Source of the DNA: Lewinellaceae bacterium
GTDB taxonomy: Bacteria > Bacteroidota > Bacteroidia > Chitinophagales > Saprospiraceae
Reading direction: 5' to 3'
NCBI GenBank assembly: GCA_020636375.1
Contig: JACJXZ010000006.1
Span: 62,001 to 126,000 of the forward strand
Length of the DNA: 64,000 nucleotides
Part shown: one piece after another, positions 56,001-64,000 of the stretch
How the letters are laid out: each line of letters begins with the position of its first letter
Position numbering within the stretch: position 1 is the first letter of the stretch
Position numbers and translations under genes: made by a program
The notes under the pieces: generated by a model
What the model saw: only the letters and a program-made list of their open reading frames with translations
Told to the model about the DNA's origin: nothing
Database searches by the model: none

Positions 56001-56978
56001 ATGGGAAGAGCAAAAAAAGTGTTTATGGAAAAAAATGCATCTTCCCACCCATCGGCCCTTCCTGTGGAGGGCGTAGAAGTCACTCACCGCTGGCTCGATA
56101 TCGGCGGCTGCCGCATCCATGTTGCCGAGGCTGGCGCCGGAGAGCCCCTGTTGATGTACCACGGTTGGCCGCAGCACTGGTGGATGTGGCGCAGGCAAAT
56201 CCCCTTCTTTGCCCGTTACTTTCGGGTCATAGCGCCTGATATGCGCGGCTTTGGCTGGAGCGAGGCCACTGAGAAGGGTTATCTGAAAGACGAACTGGCC
56301 GATGATCTCGCCAGGCTTATTCATGCCCTGGGCTACCAGGAGGTGCGGCTGCTCAGCCACGACTGGGGAGGCTGGGCCGGGTACATCGCCAGCGCCAAAT
56401 ACCCGGGGTTGATCAGCCAGCATTTCGCAACCAATATCCCTCCGATCTGGCCCAAGCTCAGCCTGAAGATGATCCCGGCGACCCTGCGCTTCGGATATAT
56501 GGTGCGCATCTCTATTCCCTACTTCGGGCCCCGCATGCTGCAGAAAAGCGAGCGTTTTGTGCACCATCTCCTCACGAGGGGGAATACCCATCCCAGCGGC
56601 TGGAGCCAATTCGAAAAAGAGGCCTTTAGCGCCCAGTTCAGGGACGAAAAGCGAGCCAGGGCTTCCGCCAGACTGTACGGCTGGTTCCTGCTGCGGGAAT
56701 TTATCCCTCTGGGGCTGTTCGGTAAATACCACAAATACCGGTGTGCCACGCCGACGCGCCTGCTGTTTGGGGAGAAAGACTTTGCCATTGCGCTGAGTTG
56801 GGTGCGGGGTTATGAAAAATATATGGACGATTTTCAAGTGGAGTTTGTGCCGAACGCCGGCCATTTCATCGTAGACGAACAGCCCGGCCTGGTCAATGAC
56901 AGGGCTTTGAAATTTTTTACCGGCAAGATGGAAGATGGCGGCAAAAAAATTGAAAAAACGAGTGGTATAACCAATTGA
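56001..56978 (+). CDS. Alpha/beta hydrolase, epoxide-hydrolase-like
   Basis: A 325-residue cytoplasmic protein (or 317 from ATG 56025). Motifs: oxyanion MYHGWPQHWWMWR (~50), nucleophile SHDWGGWAGY (Asp ~116), acid in LLFGEKDFAI and base in PNAGHFIVDEQP. The Asp nucleophile places it with epoxide hydrolases and haloalkane dehalogenases rather than Ser esterases. It overlaps the start region of the next gene by 4 bp (ATTGAG), so the two are co-transcribed. Confidence 0.85.
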   Translation: MGRAKKVFMEKNASSHPSALPVEGVEVTHRWLDIGGCRIHVAEAGAGEPLLMYHGWPQHWWMWRRQIPFFARYFRVIAPDMRGFGWSEATEKGYLKDELADDLARLIHALGYQEVRLLSHDWGGWAGYIASAKYPGLISQHFATNIPPIWPKLSLKMIPATLRFGYMVRISIPYFGPRMLQKSERFVHHLLTRGNTHPSGWSQFEKEAFSAQFRDEKRARASARLYGWFLLREFIPLGLFGKYHKYRCATPTRLLFGEKDFAIALSWVRGYEKYMDDFQVEFVPNAGHFIVDEQPGLVNDRALKFFTGKMEDGGKKIEKTSGITN

Positions 56979-57007
56979 GCCAAACCTTCCGGAAAACATC
57001 TCCAGCC

Positions 57008-58393
57008 ATGATATTCGAACCATTCTCCATCAAAGGATTGCCTTTCAAGAACCGCATCGTTCGCTCTTCCATAGGGGGCAAAACCGCTCATTGGGACGGC
57101 ACCATCACCTCCGCTTTCAAGAATTTTGAGAAGCGCTTTGCAGAGAACGAGGTGGCCGCCATCATTTCCGCCACTATTGCCGTGGATGAGAAGCGGGCCT
57201 CCCCACTGCAGTACCCTGTACTATCCCACGACCGCTTCATAAAACCTTTGGCAGAGGCCGTAAAAGCGGTGCAGCAATATGACTGCCGCTACATCATTCA
57301 GATCGGCGACGTGGGCGGCCACACCCAAACCAGCCTCTTTAATGAAGCAGAGGACGCAAAATCCGCCTCCACCCTTTTCGACTTCTTTTTCGGTTACAAA
57401 ACCCTGCACCGGGCCATGTCCCAGGAAGAGATAGAGATCGCCATTGAAAAATTCGGCGAGGCCGCCCGCCGGGTTCGCGAAACCGGCGCCGACGGCCTGG
57501 AAGTGACCGCTTCCAAGGGATACTTGATCCACCAGTTCCTCAATCCTGCCGTGAACCGCCGCACCGACCAGTACGGCGGCTCGGTGGAAAAGCGCTTCCG
57601 CTTCCTCGAAGAGGTGGTGCGGACGGTGCGCCAAAAGGTGGGAGACGACTTCCTCTTTGGCATCCGCTTGTCTGCGGCCGACTACAATTACTTGCCGCTC
57701 AATATCCGCCTGCCCTTGCGCTTCCCGTTACGGCAATGGTACTTCGGAAATACCCTGAAGGAAAACCTGTACTACGCTCAAAAACTGAAAACGCTGGGGG
57801 TAGACTACCTGCACATCGATAAAGGGTTCGGGTTCATTAATCCTAAAGGCAACCCCGGCGCTTTCCCGCTGCATGAGATCAAGCTTTATTATAACGGCAA
57901 CCGGCACCTGTCGTTCAAAGCATGGATGCGTTCGGTCCTGGTCAATACCATCCCGGAATTCATCCTTTCTCCTCTGGCCAATATCGGCTGGAAAGACATT
58001 CCTGCCATCTCTGCGGATGAAGCCAGGCGCTTTCGGGACGAAATTGGCCTGCCAGTTATTGCTAATGGAGGGTTTCAGGACAGGCGGCTGATCGAGGAAA
58101 CCCTGCAGGCCGGAAAGGCCGACCTGATAGCCATGGCGCGTCCCCTGCTGGCCAATGTTAATTTGGTACGGCTATTCAAACAAGGGGCCTTCCTGCCTCC
58201 TAACCCCTGCACTCACTGCAACCGTTGCCCGGTACGCACCGCCAATTTCCCGTTGGGCTGCTACGACCCCTCGCGATTTGCCTCTCAGGAAGAGATGGAA
58301 GCCCAAATCCTGGAATGGAGCGCTGCGAGCGACGAACGCCTGGCCTATCAGGAAAATGCCAACAGCATGGCGGAACAACTGGCCGACAAATAA
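57008..58393 (+). CDS. OYE-like NADH:flavin oxidoreductase with altered active site
   Basis: A 461-residue TIM-barrel from ATG 57008 (MIFEPFSIKGLPFKNRIVRSS, in part); a TTG at 56975 is the alternative. The barrel core NRRTDQYGGSVEKRFRF matches the family. The usual substrate pair HAAHGYL reads TASKGYL here (~residue 161), so both histidines are missing. Near the C-terminus, CTHCNRC...GC recalls the Cys cluster of flavin reductases with a 4Fe-4S site, but the spacing differs. It is the second gene of a two-gene unit with the hydrolase. It may have a different substrate or may reduce none. Confidence 0.82.
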   Translation: MIFEPFSIKGLPFKNRIVRSSIGGKTAHWDGTITSAFKNFEKRFAENEVAAIISATIAVDEKRASPLQYPVLSHDRFIKPLAEAVKAVQQYDCRYIIQIGDVGGHTQTSLFNEAEDAKSASTLFDFFFGYKTLHRAMSQEEIEIAIEKFGEAARRVRETGADGLEVTASKGYLIHQFLNPAVNRRTDQYGGSVEKRFRFLEEVVRTVRQKVGDDFLFGIRLSAADYNYLPLNIRLPLRFPLRQWYFGNTLKENLYYAQKLKTLGVDYLHIDKGFGFINPKGNPGAFPLHEIKLYYNGNRHLSFKAWMRSVLVNTIPEFILSPLANIGWKDIPAISADEARRFRDEIGLPVIANGGFQDRRLIEETLQAGKADLIAMARPLLANVNLVRLFKQGAFLPPNPCTHCNRCPVRTANFPLGCYDPSRFASQEEMEAQILEWSAASDERLAYQENANSMAEQLADK

Positions 58394-58399
58394 TGCCTT

Positions 58400-58471
58400 A
58401 TGCGGGAACTGCTGCTGTCATCCCTCTGGCGCTCGCCGGAGCAGTGGAGGCTGGAGCCGGAGCGGGTGTAG
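58400..58471 (+). pseudogene. Duplicated 3' end of pckG
   Basis: This 72-bp frame (MRELLLSSLWRSPEQWRLEPERV, stop at 58469) repeats the last 24 codons of pckG (55759-55830) with few changes, followed by similar bases (TAGGAAC). It has no upstream gene body. The hydrolase/OYE pair lies between the two copies, so it is bracketed by a direct repeat of about 80 bp. Confidence 0.9.
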
Positions 58472-58582
58472 GAACGTGAAGGGCGAACTGTGTTATCGCT
58501 GCAAAAATTTTGTTATCCGGACATCTAGGTTATACAAAACGGGCTGCTTATTTTTATGTCGGTTCTTTAAAATCGTCAGTAC

Positions 58583-59185
58583 TTGGCAAATTCTACAGCT
58601 TCTGAACCGGGAGAGATCATAAAGGCCCTCCAATCGGGTCGTACGGAAGTGCTGGAAGCGCTATATGCGCAGCACCGGGAAGATTTCTTCCGTTGGGCAG
58701 GCCGGCGCTTTCAAGGCAACATGGGCGATTACGAAGATGCCTGGCAGGATGCTGTTATTGCCTTTTACGAGCAGGTAACCTCTGGGCGGGTGACCGCCCT
58801 GCGGTCCGGCCTGCGCACCTGGCTGTTCGCCGTCGGCTGCAAGCGGCTGCTGCAGAATAACCGCAAAATGAAGCGCTTCTTCTGGAAGGATGCGGTGGAT
58901 CTGGCCCTGCTGAGAGACGCTCAACTCAGCGAATTTGAATGGGACATCCCCCGGGCAGAAGAAAAAGCCCTGCTGGAAAGAAGCATGGGGGTGTTGTCCT
59001 CCCAGTGCCGGGAAATCCTCATACAACGGTTTTACGAAGGGAAAAAGTTGCCGGAGATCCGGGAGGCTTTGAATTACAATTCCGAAAATACGGCCAGCGC
59101 CGCGCTTTCCCGATGCCTGAGCAAGTTGAAGGATATCGTCGCCGTGCTGGCGGGCAACCCAAAACAAACCGGAAATGGAGGGTGA
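58583..59185 (+). CDS. ECF-type RNA polymerase sigma factor
   Basis: A 200-residue protein, start TTG 58583 (no nearby ATG). Region 2 reads EVLEALYAQHREDFFRWAGRR ... DYEDAWQDAVIAFYEQV (in part). Region 4 reads LSSQCREILIQRFYEGKKLPEIREALNYNSENTASAALSRCL (in part), a helix-turn-helix. It overlaps the next gene (anti-sigma-like) by 11 bp, a usual sign that the partner restrains it. Likely targets include its own cluster. Confidence 0.88.
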   Translation: MANSTASEPGEIIKALQSGRTEVLEALYAQHREDFFRWAGRRFQGNMGDYEDAWQDAVIAFYEQVTSGRVTALRSGLRTWLFAVGCKRLLQNNRKMKRFFWKDAVDLALLRDAQLSEFEWDIPRAEEKALLERSMGVLSSQCREILIQRFYEGKKLPEIREALNYNSENTASAALSRCLSKLKDIVAVLAGNPKQTGNGG

Positions 59186-60077
59186 TCTCATCGAAGGTTA
59201 TTTCCGCAACGAGCTGACTCCGGCAGAACGCGGCGCTTTCGAACAAAGGCTGGCGGCAGACCCGGCATTCCGGCACGAAGTGGAGGAACATGGAAAAGCG
59301 GTGCGCCTCGTCCGGCTGCTGGGCCGGCAGGCGCTCAAAGCCCGCCTGGCCGAACGGGGCAGGCAACTGGATGCCGAAAAGGCCCGCTCCGGCTTCCGCC
59401 TGCCTTGGCGGATAACCCTGCTCGCCACCGCCCTGCTCGCCCTGGCATGGTGGTTTTGGGATAGACAGACAGAGGATTCCTCAACACCATTGCCGGATAC
59501 CGAGATCCGCAGGGATTCTGCCGAAACGCCGGCGCCGCCGGCTCCCGGTGCGGCTGAGCAGGCAGAGCCTAAGCCCTCAGCTGAGAACAGTCCTTCCGCA
59601 GCACCGCCTGCCGCAGAAAGCTCCTCCTCCCATGAGCAGCTTTTCGCCGCCTTTTTTCGCCCCTACCATGACGAATCGCTGGAACCCGCCGTCCGGGGCG
59701 AGGGAGAACCCACCCCGGAAGAGCAGTTCCGGCAATTGTACTGGGAAGGCCGCTACCGGGAAGCCCTGGCCGTTTTTGAGGTTTTGGAGAACGCATCAAA
59801 AAGCAATGCCAACCTGCAGTTCCTGCAGGCCAACTGCCTGTTGGCCACAGGGCAGGCAAAGGAGGCTGCCCTCGCTTTGGAGAACGTACTCCGGACAAGC
59901 CGTAGCCGCTTCCTGCCGGAGGCGCAATGGCTGCTGGCGCTGGCCTGTCTTAAGGATGGGAATAAAGGGAAGGCGAAGGCATTGCTACAGCAGATGGCCC
60001 AAGATGCCGGCTCTCCAATGCAGGAGGAGGCAGGGGATTTGTTGGAGAGGATCGAGCGATGGTTACAGGGCACTTAG
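59175..60077 (+). CDS. Membrane anti-sigma-like protein with TPR tail
   Basis: A 300-residue protein. The cytoplasmic N-terminus (EGYFRNELTPAERGAFEQRLAADPAFRHEVEEH, in part) resembles the helical sigma-binding segment of Bacteroidota anti-sigma factors. One membrane helix (~75-92, ITLLATALLALAWWFW) is followed by a Pro/Ala/Ser-rich linker and ~110 residues of TPR-like helices (YREALAVFEVLENASKSNANLQFLQANCLLATGQ). It overlaps the sigma factor and precedes the CHAT gene by 27 bp, so the three form one operon. Confidence 0.75.
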   Translation: MEGDLIEGYFRNELTPAERGAFEQRLAADPAFRHEVEEHGKAVRLVRLLGRQALKARLAERGRQLDAEKARSGFRLPWRITLLATALLALAWWFWDRQTEDSSTPLPDTEIRRDSAETPAPPAPGAAEQAEPKPSAENSPSAAPPAAESSSSHEQLFAAFFRPYHDESLEPAVRGEGEPTPEEQFRQLYWEGRYREALAVFEVLENASKSNANLQFLQANCLLATGQAKEAALALENVLRTSRSRFLPEAQWLLALACLKDGNKGKAKALLQQMAQDAGSPMQEEAGDLLERIERWLQGT

Positions 60078-60104
60078 GCCGTATAACAATACACTAATTC
60101 AGCG

Positions 60105-62840
60105 ATGAAAAACACCCAGCTCATTTTCGCATTCCTATTGCTCTCCACGCTTCCTTCCTTCGGGCAGGCCGATACCGCTGCGGTGGCCCGGGAGGTAGAC
60201 AGCCTGATACATTTGACCCGTGAATTGTCCGGCAGGCGTGAATTCGCGCAGGCGCTGGAAACCATGGCCGGCGCCGAACGGCTGGCTTTGGAGACATTCG
60301 GCGAAGAAACTGCCGTGTTCGGCAATGTCTGCTTTCAGTATGGGGCCATTTGCCACCAGCAAGGCGATCATCGGGAAGCGGAAAAGTGGCTGCTCCAGGT
60401 CAAAGGGATCCGGGAAAAAACCGTGGGCAGAGAGCACCTCGACTATGCTGCGGTTTTACACCAATTGGGGCGCGTTTATTACCACATGGGCAATAACTAC
60501 GAGAAAGCCGAACAATGCTACCTGCTATCCAAAACTATTCGCGAAAAAAAACTGGGCAGAGAACATCTGGAATATGCAGCAAGCCTGAATAGCCTGGGAA
60601 CGCTTTATTTACGGATGGGGAATTATGATCTTGCGGAAGCCTGCTATCTCGAAACTTTGACCGTCGGGGAGAAGGCACTCGGCAGAGAAAACATCACTTA
60701 CGGGGGGACACTGAACAACCTGGCCATCGTATATACTTCAAAAGGAAATTATGAAAAGGCCGAAATTTTCTATAAAGAGAACATCAGAATTATTGAGCAG
60801 ACAAAGGGTACAGAAAATACCTACTACGCCGGAGGCATCATGAACCTGGCCAGCGTGTACCTGTATATGCGTGACTTCGAAAAAGCCGAACCCCTCTTCC
60901 TCGAAGCCAAGAGCCGCTTTGAAGGGTTTCCGGATTATACCGCAATTCCATCCTACATGTCTTTGATGGAGTTTCTGGGCATGTTGTATTTTGAAACCAG
61001 GCAATACGACTTGTCTGAGATATACCATCTCAAAGCCAAAGAATTGCGGGGCGGAATATTGGGAAAAGAACATCTTTCCTATGAAATGAGCCTGGCCAAA
61101 CTGTCCGTTTTATACTGGAAAACCGGCGATTACGACAGAGCCGCACAACACTTCGCGGAAGCCGCCGAAATGCGCCGTAGCCTGCTTTCCGATGCCTCCC
61201 GCCACCTGTCTGAAAAGGAGGTGTACGCTTACGTTCAGAATTTTGAGATTGAACTGGATAAGGATTTTTCTTTTGCCCGCACCGCTGCTCATGCCGTTCC
61301 TTCCTTTGCGGGCTCCTGCTACGACAACACCCTTTTTCACAAAGGTTTTCTGCTTAATATCTCGCATCACTTCAGAAACCGGAACGCAACAGATCAGGAA
61401 CTGGCGGAAAAACTATCCCGGCTGAAATCCATCCGGAACCTGCTTTCCGCTCAGTATGCCCGCCCTCCTTCCGAAAGAGACAGCAGCCGGATAGGGGAAT
61501 GGGAAGAACAGGCCAACACCATTGAAAAGGAACTGGCCCGAACCATTGCCGGCTACGGCGAGATTGTCCGCCGGCTCAACTGGCAGGACGTACAGGCTGC
61601 CCTGTACCCGGGCGAAGCCGCCCTGGAATTCATCCGTTTCAACTACTACACCCCCGAACCCACCGACAGTGTCCTGTATGCCGCCCTCCTGCTGAAGCCG
61701 GGAATGGGGCACCCGCTTTTCATTGCCCTCTTCGAAGAAGGGGCACTGGAAGCGCTGCTGCCTCCACCCCATAAGAACCGCTCTGAATATGTCAATCAAC
61801 TGTATCAGGACGAAACTCTGGCCCGGCTGATTTGGGCGCCGATCGAACCACATCTGCAGGGCGTTCGAAAGGTTTTCTATTCCCCTTCCGGGCTGCTCCA
61901 CCGCCTGAACCTAGGGGCTTTGCCTGTCGACAAACAGGGGAGCGCCTTCGCCGGCCGCTACGATCTTGTCGCTCTGGGAAGCACGCGTTCACTTGCCCCT
62001 GCGCCAGTGGACAGCACATCGGCGGGCAGCCAGGTTGTTGCCATTGACGCCTTTATCTTCGGCGGCATCCATTACGAAATGGACAGTGCGGAAATTGTCC
62101 CTTCTGCGCCGGATGATCTGGCCAGCCGAGGCTTATCCTTCACCCACACCGACTCCAGCCTGCGAGGCGGCACCTGGAAATTCCTCAAACATTCGGAAAA
62201 AGAAGCGGCCAGCGTTACCGCTATCCTTCAGGAGGCCGGCATCCCGGCTACCGCTTTTCAGGGATATGCTGCTACCGAAGAGATTTTTAAGCAGATGGGC
62301 AGGCATGCTCCCTCGCCCCGCATCCTCCATGTGTCCACCCACGGGTATTTCTTCCCGGACCCGGTCTTGACTGGCAGTAAACAACCGGCAGCGGGCAGTG
62401 AGCCGCCCTTCAAACTCTCGGAGCACCCCATGATCCGTTCCGGCCTCATCCTGGCCGGCGCCAATCACGCCTGGCAAACCGGCCGGCCTCTCGGCAACCG
62501 CGAAGACGGCGTGCTCACCGCCTACGAGATCAGCCAGATGAACCTCAGGAATACCGAACTCGTCGTGCTCAGCGCCTGCGAGACGGGCCTGGGCGACATC
62601 CGCGGCAATGAAGGGGTCTACGGCCTGCAACGCGCCTTCAGGATCGCCGGGGCCAAAAACCTGATCATGTCCCTGTGGCAAGTACCTGACTTTCAGTCCC
62701 GGGAACTCATGACCGCCTTCTACCGCCAATGGCTGCTGAACAAACTGCCTATCCGCCGGGCGTTGCTGGCCGCACAGCAGGAAATGCGGGACAAGAGCTA
62801 TGAGCCGTACTACTGGGCCGGCTGGGTGCTGGTGGAGTAG
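60105..62840 (+). CDS. Exported TPR-CHAT domain protease-like protein
   Basis: A 911-residue protein with signal peptide (LLLSTLPSFGQ). It has TPRs at ~35-370 (repeats of EKAEQCYLLSKTIREKKLGREHLEYAASLNSLGTLYLRMG type) and a C-terminal CHAT domain at ~560-911. The Cys-His dyad is visible: His in ILHVSTHGYFFPDP (~748) and Cys in VVLSACETGLGD (~830), with GVYGLQRAFRIAGAKNLIMSLWQV after it. CHAT peptidases are caspase-like. Export, TPR sensor and sigma/anti-sigma partners suggest surface or envelope signalling. Protease activity is inferred. Confidence 0.9.
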   Translation: MKNTQLIFAFLLLSTLPSFGQADTAAVAREVDSLIHLTRELSGRREFAQALETMAGAERLALETFGEETAVFGNVCFQYGAICHQQGDHREAEKWLLQVKGIREKTVGREHLDYAAVLHQLGRVYYHMGNNYEKAEQCYLLSKTIREKKLGREHLEYAASLNSLGTLYLRMGNYDLAEACYLETLTVGEKALGRENITYGGTLNNLAIVYTSKGNYEKAEIFYKENIRIIEQTKGTENTYYAGGIMNLASVYLYMRDFEKAEPLFLEAKSRFEGFPDYTAIPSYMSLMEFLGMLYFETRQYDLSEIYHLKAKELRGGILGKEHLSYEMSLAKLSVLYWKTGDYDRAAQHFAEAAEMRRSLLSDASRHLSEKEVYAYVQNFEIELDKDFSFARTAAHAVPSFAGSCYDNTLFHKGFLLNISHHFRNRNATDQELAEKLSRLKSIRNLLSAQYARPPSERDSSRIGEWEEQANTIEKELARTIAGYGEIVRRLNWQDVQAALYPGEAALEFIRFNYYTPEPTDSVLYAALLLKPGMGHPLFIALFEEGALEALLPPPHKNRSEYVNQLYQDETLARLIWAPIEPHLQGVRKVFYSPSGLLHRLNLGALPVDKQGSAFAGRYDLVALGSTRSLAPAPVDSTSAGSQVVAIDAFIFGGIHYEMDSAEIVPSAPDDLASRGLSFTHTDSSLRGGTWKFLKHSEKEAASVTAILQEAGIPATAFQGYAATEEIFKQMGRHAPSPRILHVSTHGYFFPDPVLTGSKQPAAGSEPPFKLSEHPMIRSGLILAGANHAWQTGRPLGNREDGVLTAYEISQMNLRNTELVVLSACETGLGDIRGNEGVYGLQRAFRIAGAKNLIMSLWQVPDFQSRELMTAFYRQWLLNKLPIRRALLAAQQEMRDKSYEPYYWAGWVLVE

Positions 62841-62868
62841 GAACGGGTCGTGCAATAAGTATTTCAAA

Positions 62869-63064
62869 AAAATTTGTAACTATTTAGGTGGGCCTGATGC
62901 CTTTGCCACGAAGACACCAAGACACCAAGTTTACCCGGCTGGCTAAACGGGATCGCACCAAGGCTTTGTGCAATCTTAGTGCCCGCCTGCTGTGCCAGCG
63001 GCCGGCAGGTTTTTGTGTCTTCGTGGCTAAAAAGCGGAGGACTGCTAAATAGTTACAAAAATTT
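62869..63064. repeat. 196-bp inverted-repeat element
   Basis: The ends AAATTTGTAACTATTTAG (62870-62887) and CTAAATAGTTACAAAAATTT (63045-63064) are near reverse complements. Inner arms GCCACGAAGACACCAAG and TTTGTGTCTTCGTGGC also pair. No gene is seen. A partial relative is at ~31779. Confidence 0.8.
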
Positions 63065-63101
63065 ACCCTTCCCTGTTAAGATTTTCCCTCCTCGTGGAAC
63101 T

Positions 63102-63262
63102 AAGGAATGAAAAATAAATAACCAAGCCCAATTGCCGTTATCTTTTTCCGCCAGCCTTCGTTGCTCATCACTCACGTAGCTAGGCTATGCTCGTTCTTCG
63201 CGCCTTGACTGGCGAAAAAATATTTAGGCACTTGGACCAGCTTATTTAATTTTCATTCCTAA
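63102..63262. repeat. 161-bp inverted-repeat element, copy B
   Basis: Ends AAGGAATGAAAAATAAATAA and TTATTTAATTTTCATTCCT pair, as do CGCCAG and CTGGCG. The central 47 bases starting CTTCGTTGCTCATCACTCAC match copy A (50756-50913) with a single mismatch, while the stems differ but still pair. Confidence 0.85.
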
Positions 63263-63271
63263 GAGGAAAAC

Positions 63272-64000
63272 ATGAGGACCATGAGGATACCCTTTGCCAC
63301 CCTGCTCCTTTTTCTGGCCCTGCAGCCGGCCGCCCAGGAAGGCGCCTGGGATTACTTCGGCCCCGCAGCGAGCCTGAAGAGCCTGGCCGCCCGTGGCAAT
63401 ACCATCCTGGTGGGAACCGAAGGCGCCGGACTGGTGCGCTTTGACACCCTGGCAGGCCGCTCTTTTATCAGCACCGGCAATTCCGGCATCCCTTCCGACA
63501 CCGTCTTACAGCTTGCCATCGATACGGAAGAGAACTGGTGGATACACCATCCCGGAGGCATCAGCCGCTTCGACGGGGCCGGCTGGCAAAGCTGGCGCCT
63601 TGCCGAAACGGGCCTGCCTGCCGCCGCCGCCATCCGGGCCATGAAAACAGCCCCCGGCGGCAGTTTGTATGTGGCCACCGACAATGGCGCGGCCATTTTT
63701 CAGGACGGCGCTTGGTCGGCGCTGAACATGGCCAACTCCGGCCTGCCCGATAATACCATCCGCGACCTGGCCATTTCGCCGGAAGACGGCGCCCTCTGGG
63801 CATGCACCGTCGGCGGGCTGGCCCGCTACGACGGCCAGTCCTGGTCCCGCCTGACATCCGGAAATTCCGGCCTGCCTTCCAACGACACCTGGCGGATCAC
63901 TTTTGACCATGCCGGCGGCATGTATGTAGGTTACGCAGGGGCAACCCTCGCCGTTTTTCGCGACGGCGCCTGGGCGGAGCTGATACCACCCGCCGGAGAG
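63272..64000 (+). CDS. Exported propeller-repeat protein, 3' end beyond the window
   Basis: An open frame from ATG 63272 (MRTMRIPFATLLLFLALQPAAQ, signal peptide) runs to the window edge without stop, at least 243 residues. Repeats of about 45 residues with TGNSGIPSDTVLQLAIDTEENWWIH (in part), NSGLPDNTIRDLAIS, LARYDGQSWSRL, NSGLPSNDTWRITFD match two-component-regulator propeller blades (WxxxNSGLPSNxV type). It could be a sensor-kinase input domain or a T9SS cargo; the missing part decides. Confidence 0.8.
   Translation, partial: MRTMRIPFATLLLFLALQPAAQEGAWDYFGPAASLKSLAARGNTILVGTEGAGLVRFDTLAGRSFISTGNSGIPSDTVLQLAIDTEENWWIHHPGGISRFDGAGWQSWRLAETGLPAAAAIRAMKTAPGGSLYVATDNGAAIFQDGAWSALNMANSGLPDNTIRDLAISPEDGALWACTVGGLARYDGQSWSRLTSGNSGLPSNDTWRITFDHAGGMYVGYAGATLAVFRDGAWAELIPPAGE

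Overview
The window joins two very different kinds of DNA. From position 1 to about 22,960 it is AT-rich, and all intact genes lie on the plus strand. From about 23,870 to 64,000 it is GC-rich chromosomal backbone. The backbone points to Bacteroidota, most likely class Saprospiria (an inference from gene families): proteins with type IX secretion (T9SS) C-terminal domains, TAnnTTTG-type promoters, lipoproteins with short lipoboxes, an NrtR-like regulator beside a glycoside hydrolase family 3 (GH3) enzyme, a TPR histidine kinase with a LytTR regulator, and an ECF sigma / anti-sigma / CHAT cluster.

The left part is the distal portion of an integron cassette array. Eleven attC sites (centred near 1025, 6410, 7570, 8285, 9110, 11175, 14660, 15655, 16910/19490, 21640 and 22920) each have an imperfect-palindrome body between an R'' box (RYYYAAC type) and an R' box (GTTRRRY type). 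In all ten cassettes complete in the window, the R'' of the terminal attC is the exact reverse complement of the 9 bases at the cassette's own start, as cassette circularisation predicts. The integrase and attI must lie left of position 1. The cassettes look like defence or conflict genes: two PIN-like/zinc-ribbon paralogues, a three-gene TIR-ATPase / TIR-like / membrane-protein cassette, a HEAT-like repeat gene, a Pif1-type helicase with an HExxH protein, a PD-(D/E)xK-like nuclease, a large membrane-anchored coiled-coil protein, and an AAA-DUF4143 ATPase. Several are damaged. A 1,619-bp insertion sequence with exact 9-bp target duplication splits the TIR-ATPase gene. A group II intron encoding a reverse transcriptase and HNH domain sits precisely inside attC9. 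Two genes between 9.2 and 12.7 kb carry many homopolymer frameshifts. An IS66 remnant ends the variable region. A family of about 25-bp palindromes has inserted into the intron and IS66 reading frames.

The right part carries, in order: a collagen-like lipoprotein; an mlaEFD lipid-transport operon; an ATPase/nuclease; a flavin amine oxidase; an AI-2E family permease; a DUF6624 lipoprotein; an Old Yellow Enzyme; a Nudix-like regulator divergent from a GH3 enzyme, with a palindromic operator over the promoter; a DUF4419 protein; a LamG lipoprotein pair; a two-component system; a beta-barrel-like protein; T9SS cargo proteins and a cargo remnant; GTP-type PEP carboxykinase; an alpha/beta hydrolase plus OYE-like pair followed by a duplicated pckG tail; and an ECF sigma factor / membrane anti-sigma / exported TPR-CHAT protein operon. 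The last gene runs off the right edge. Between these genes lie several hairpin (MITE-like) elements and short tandem repeats.
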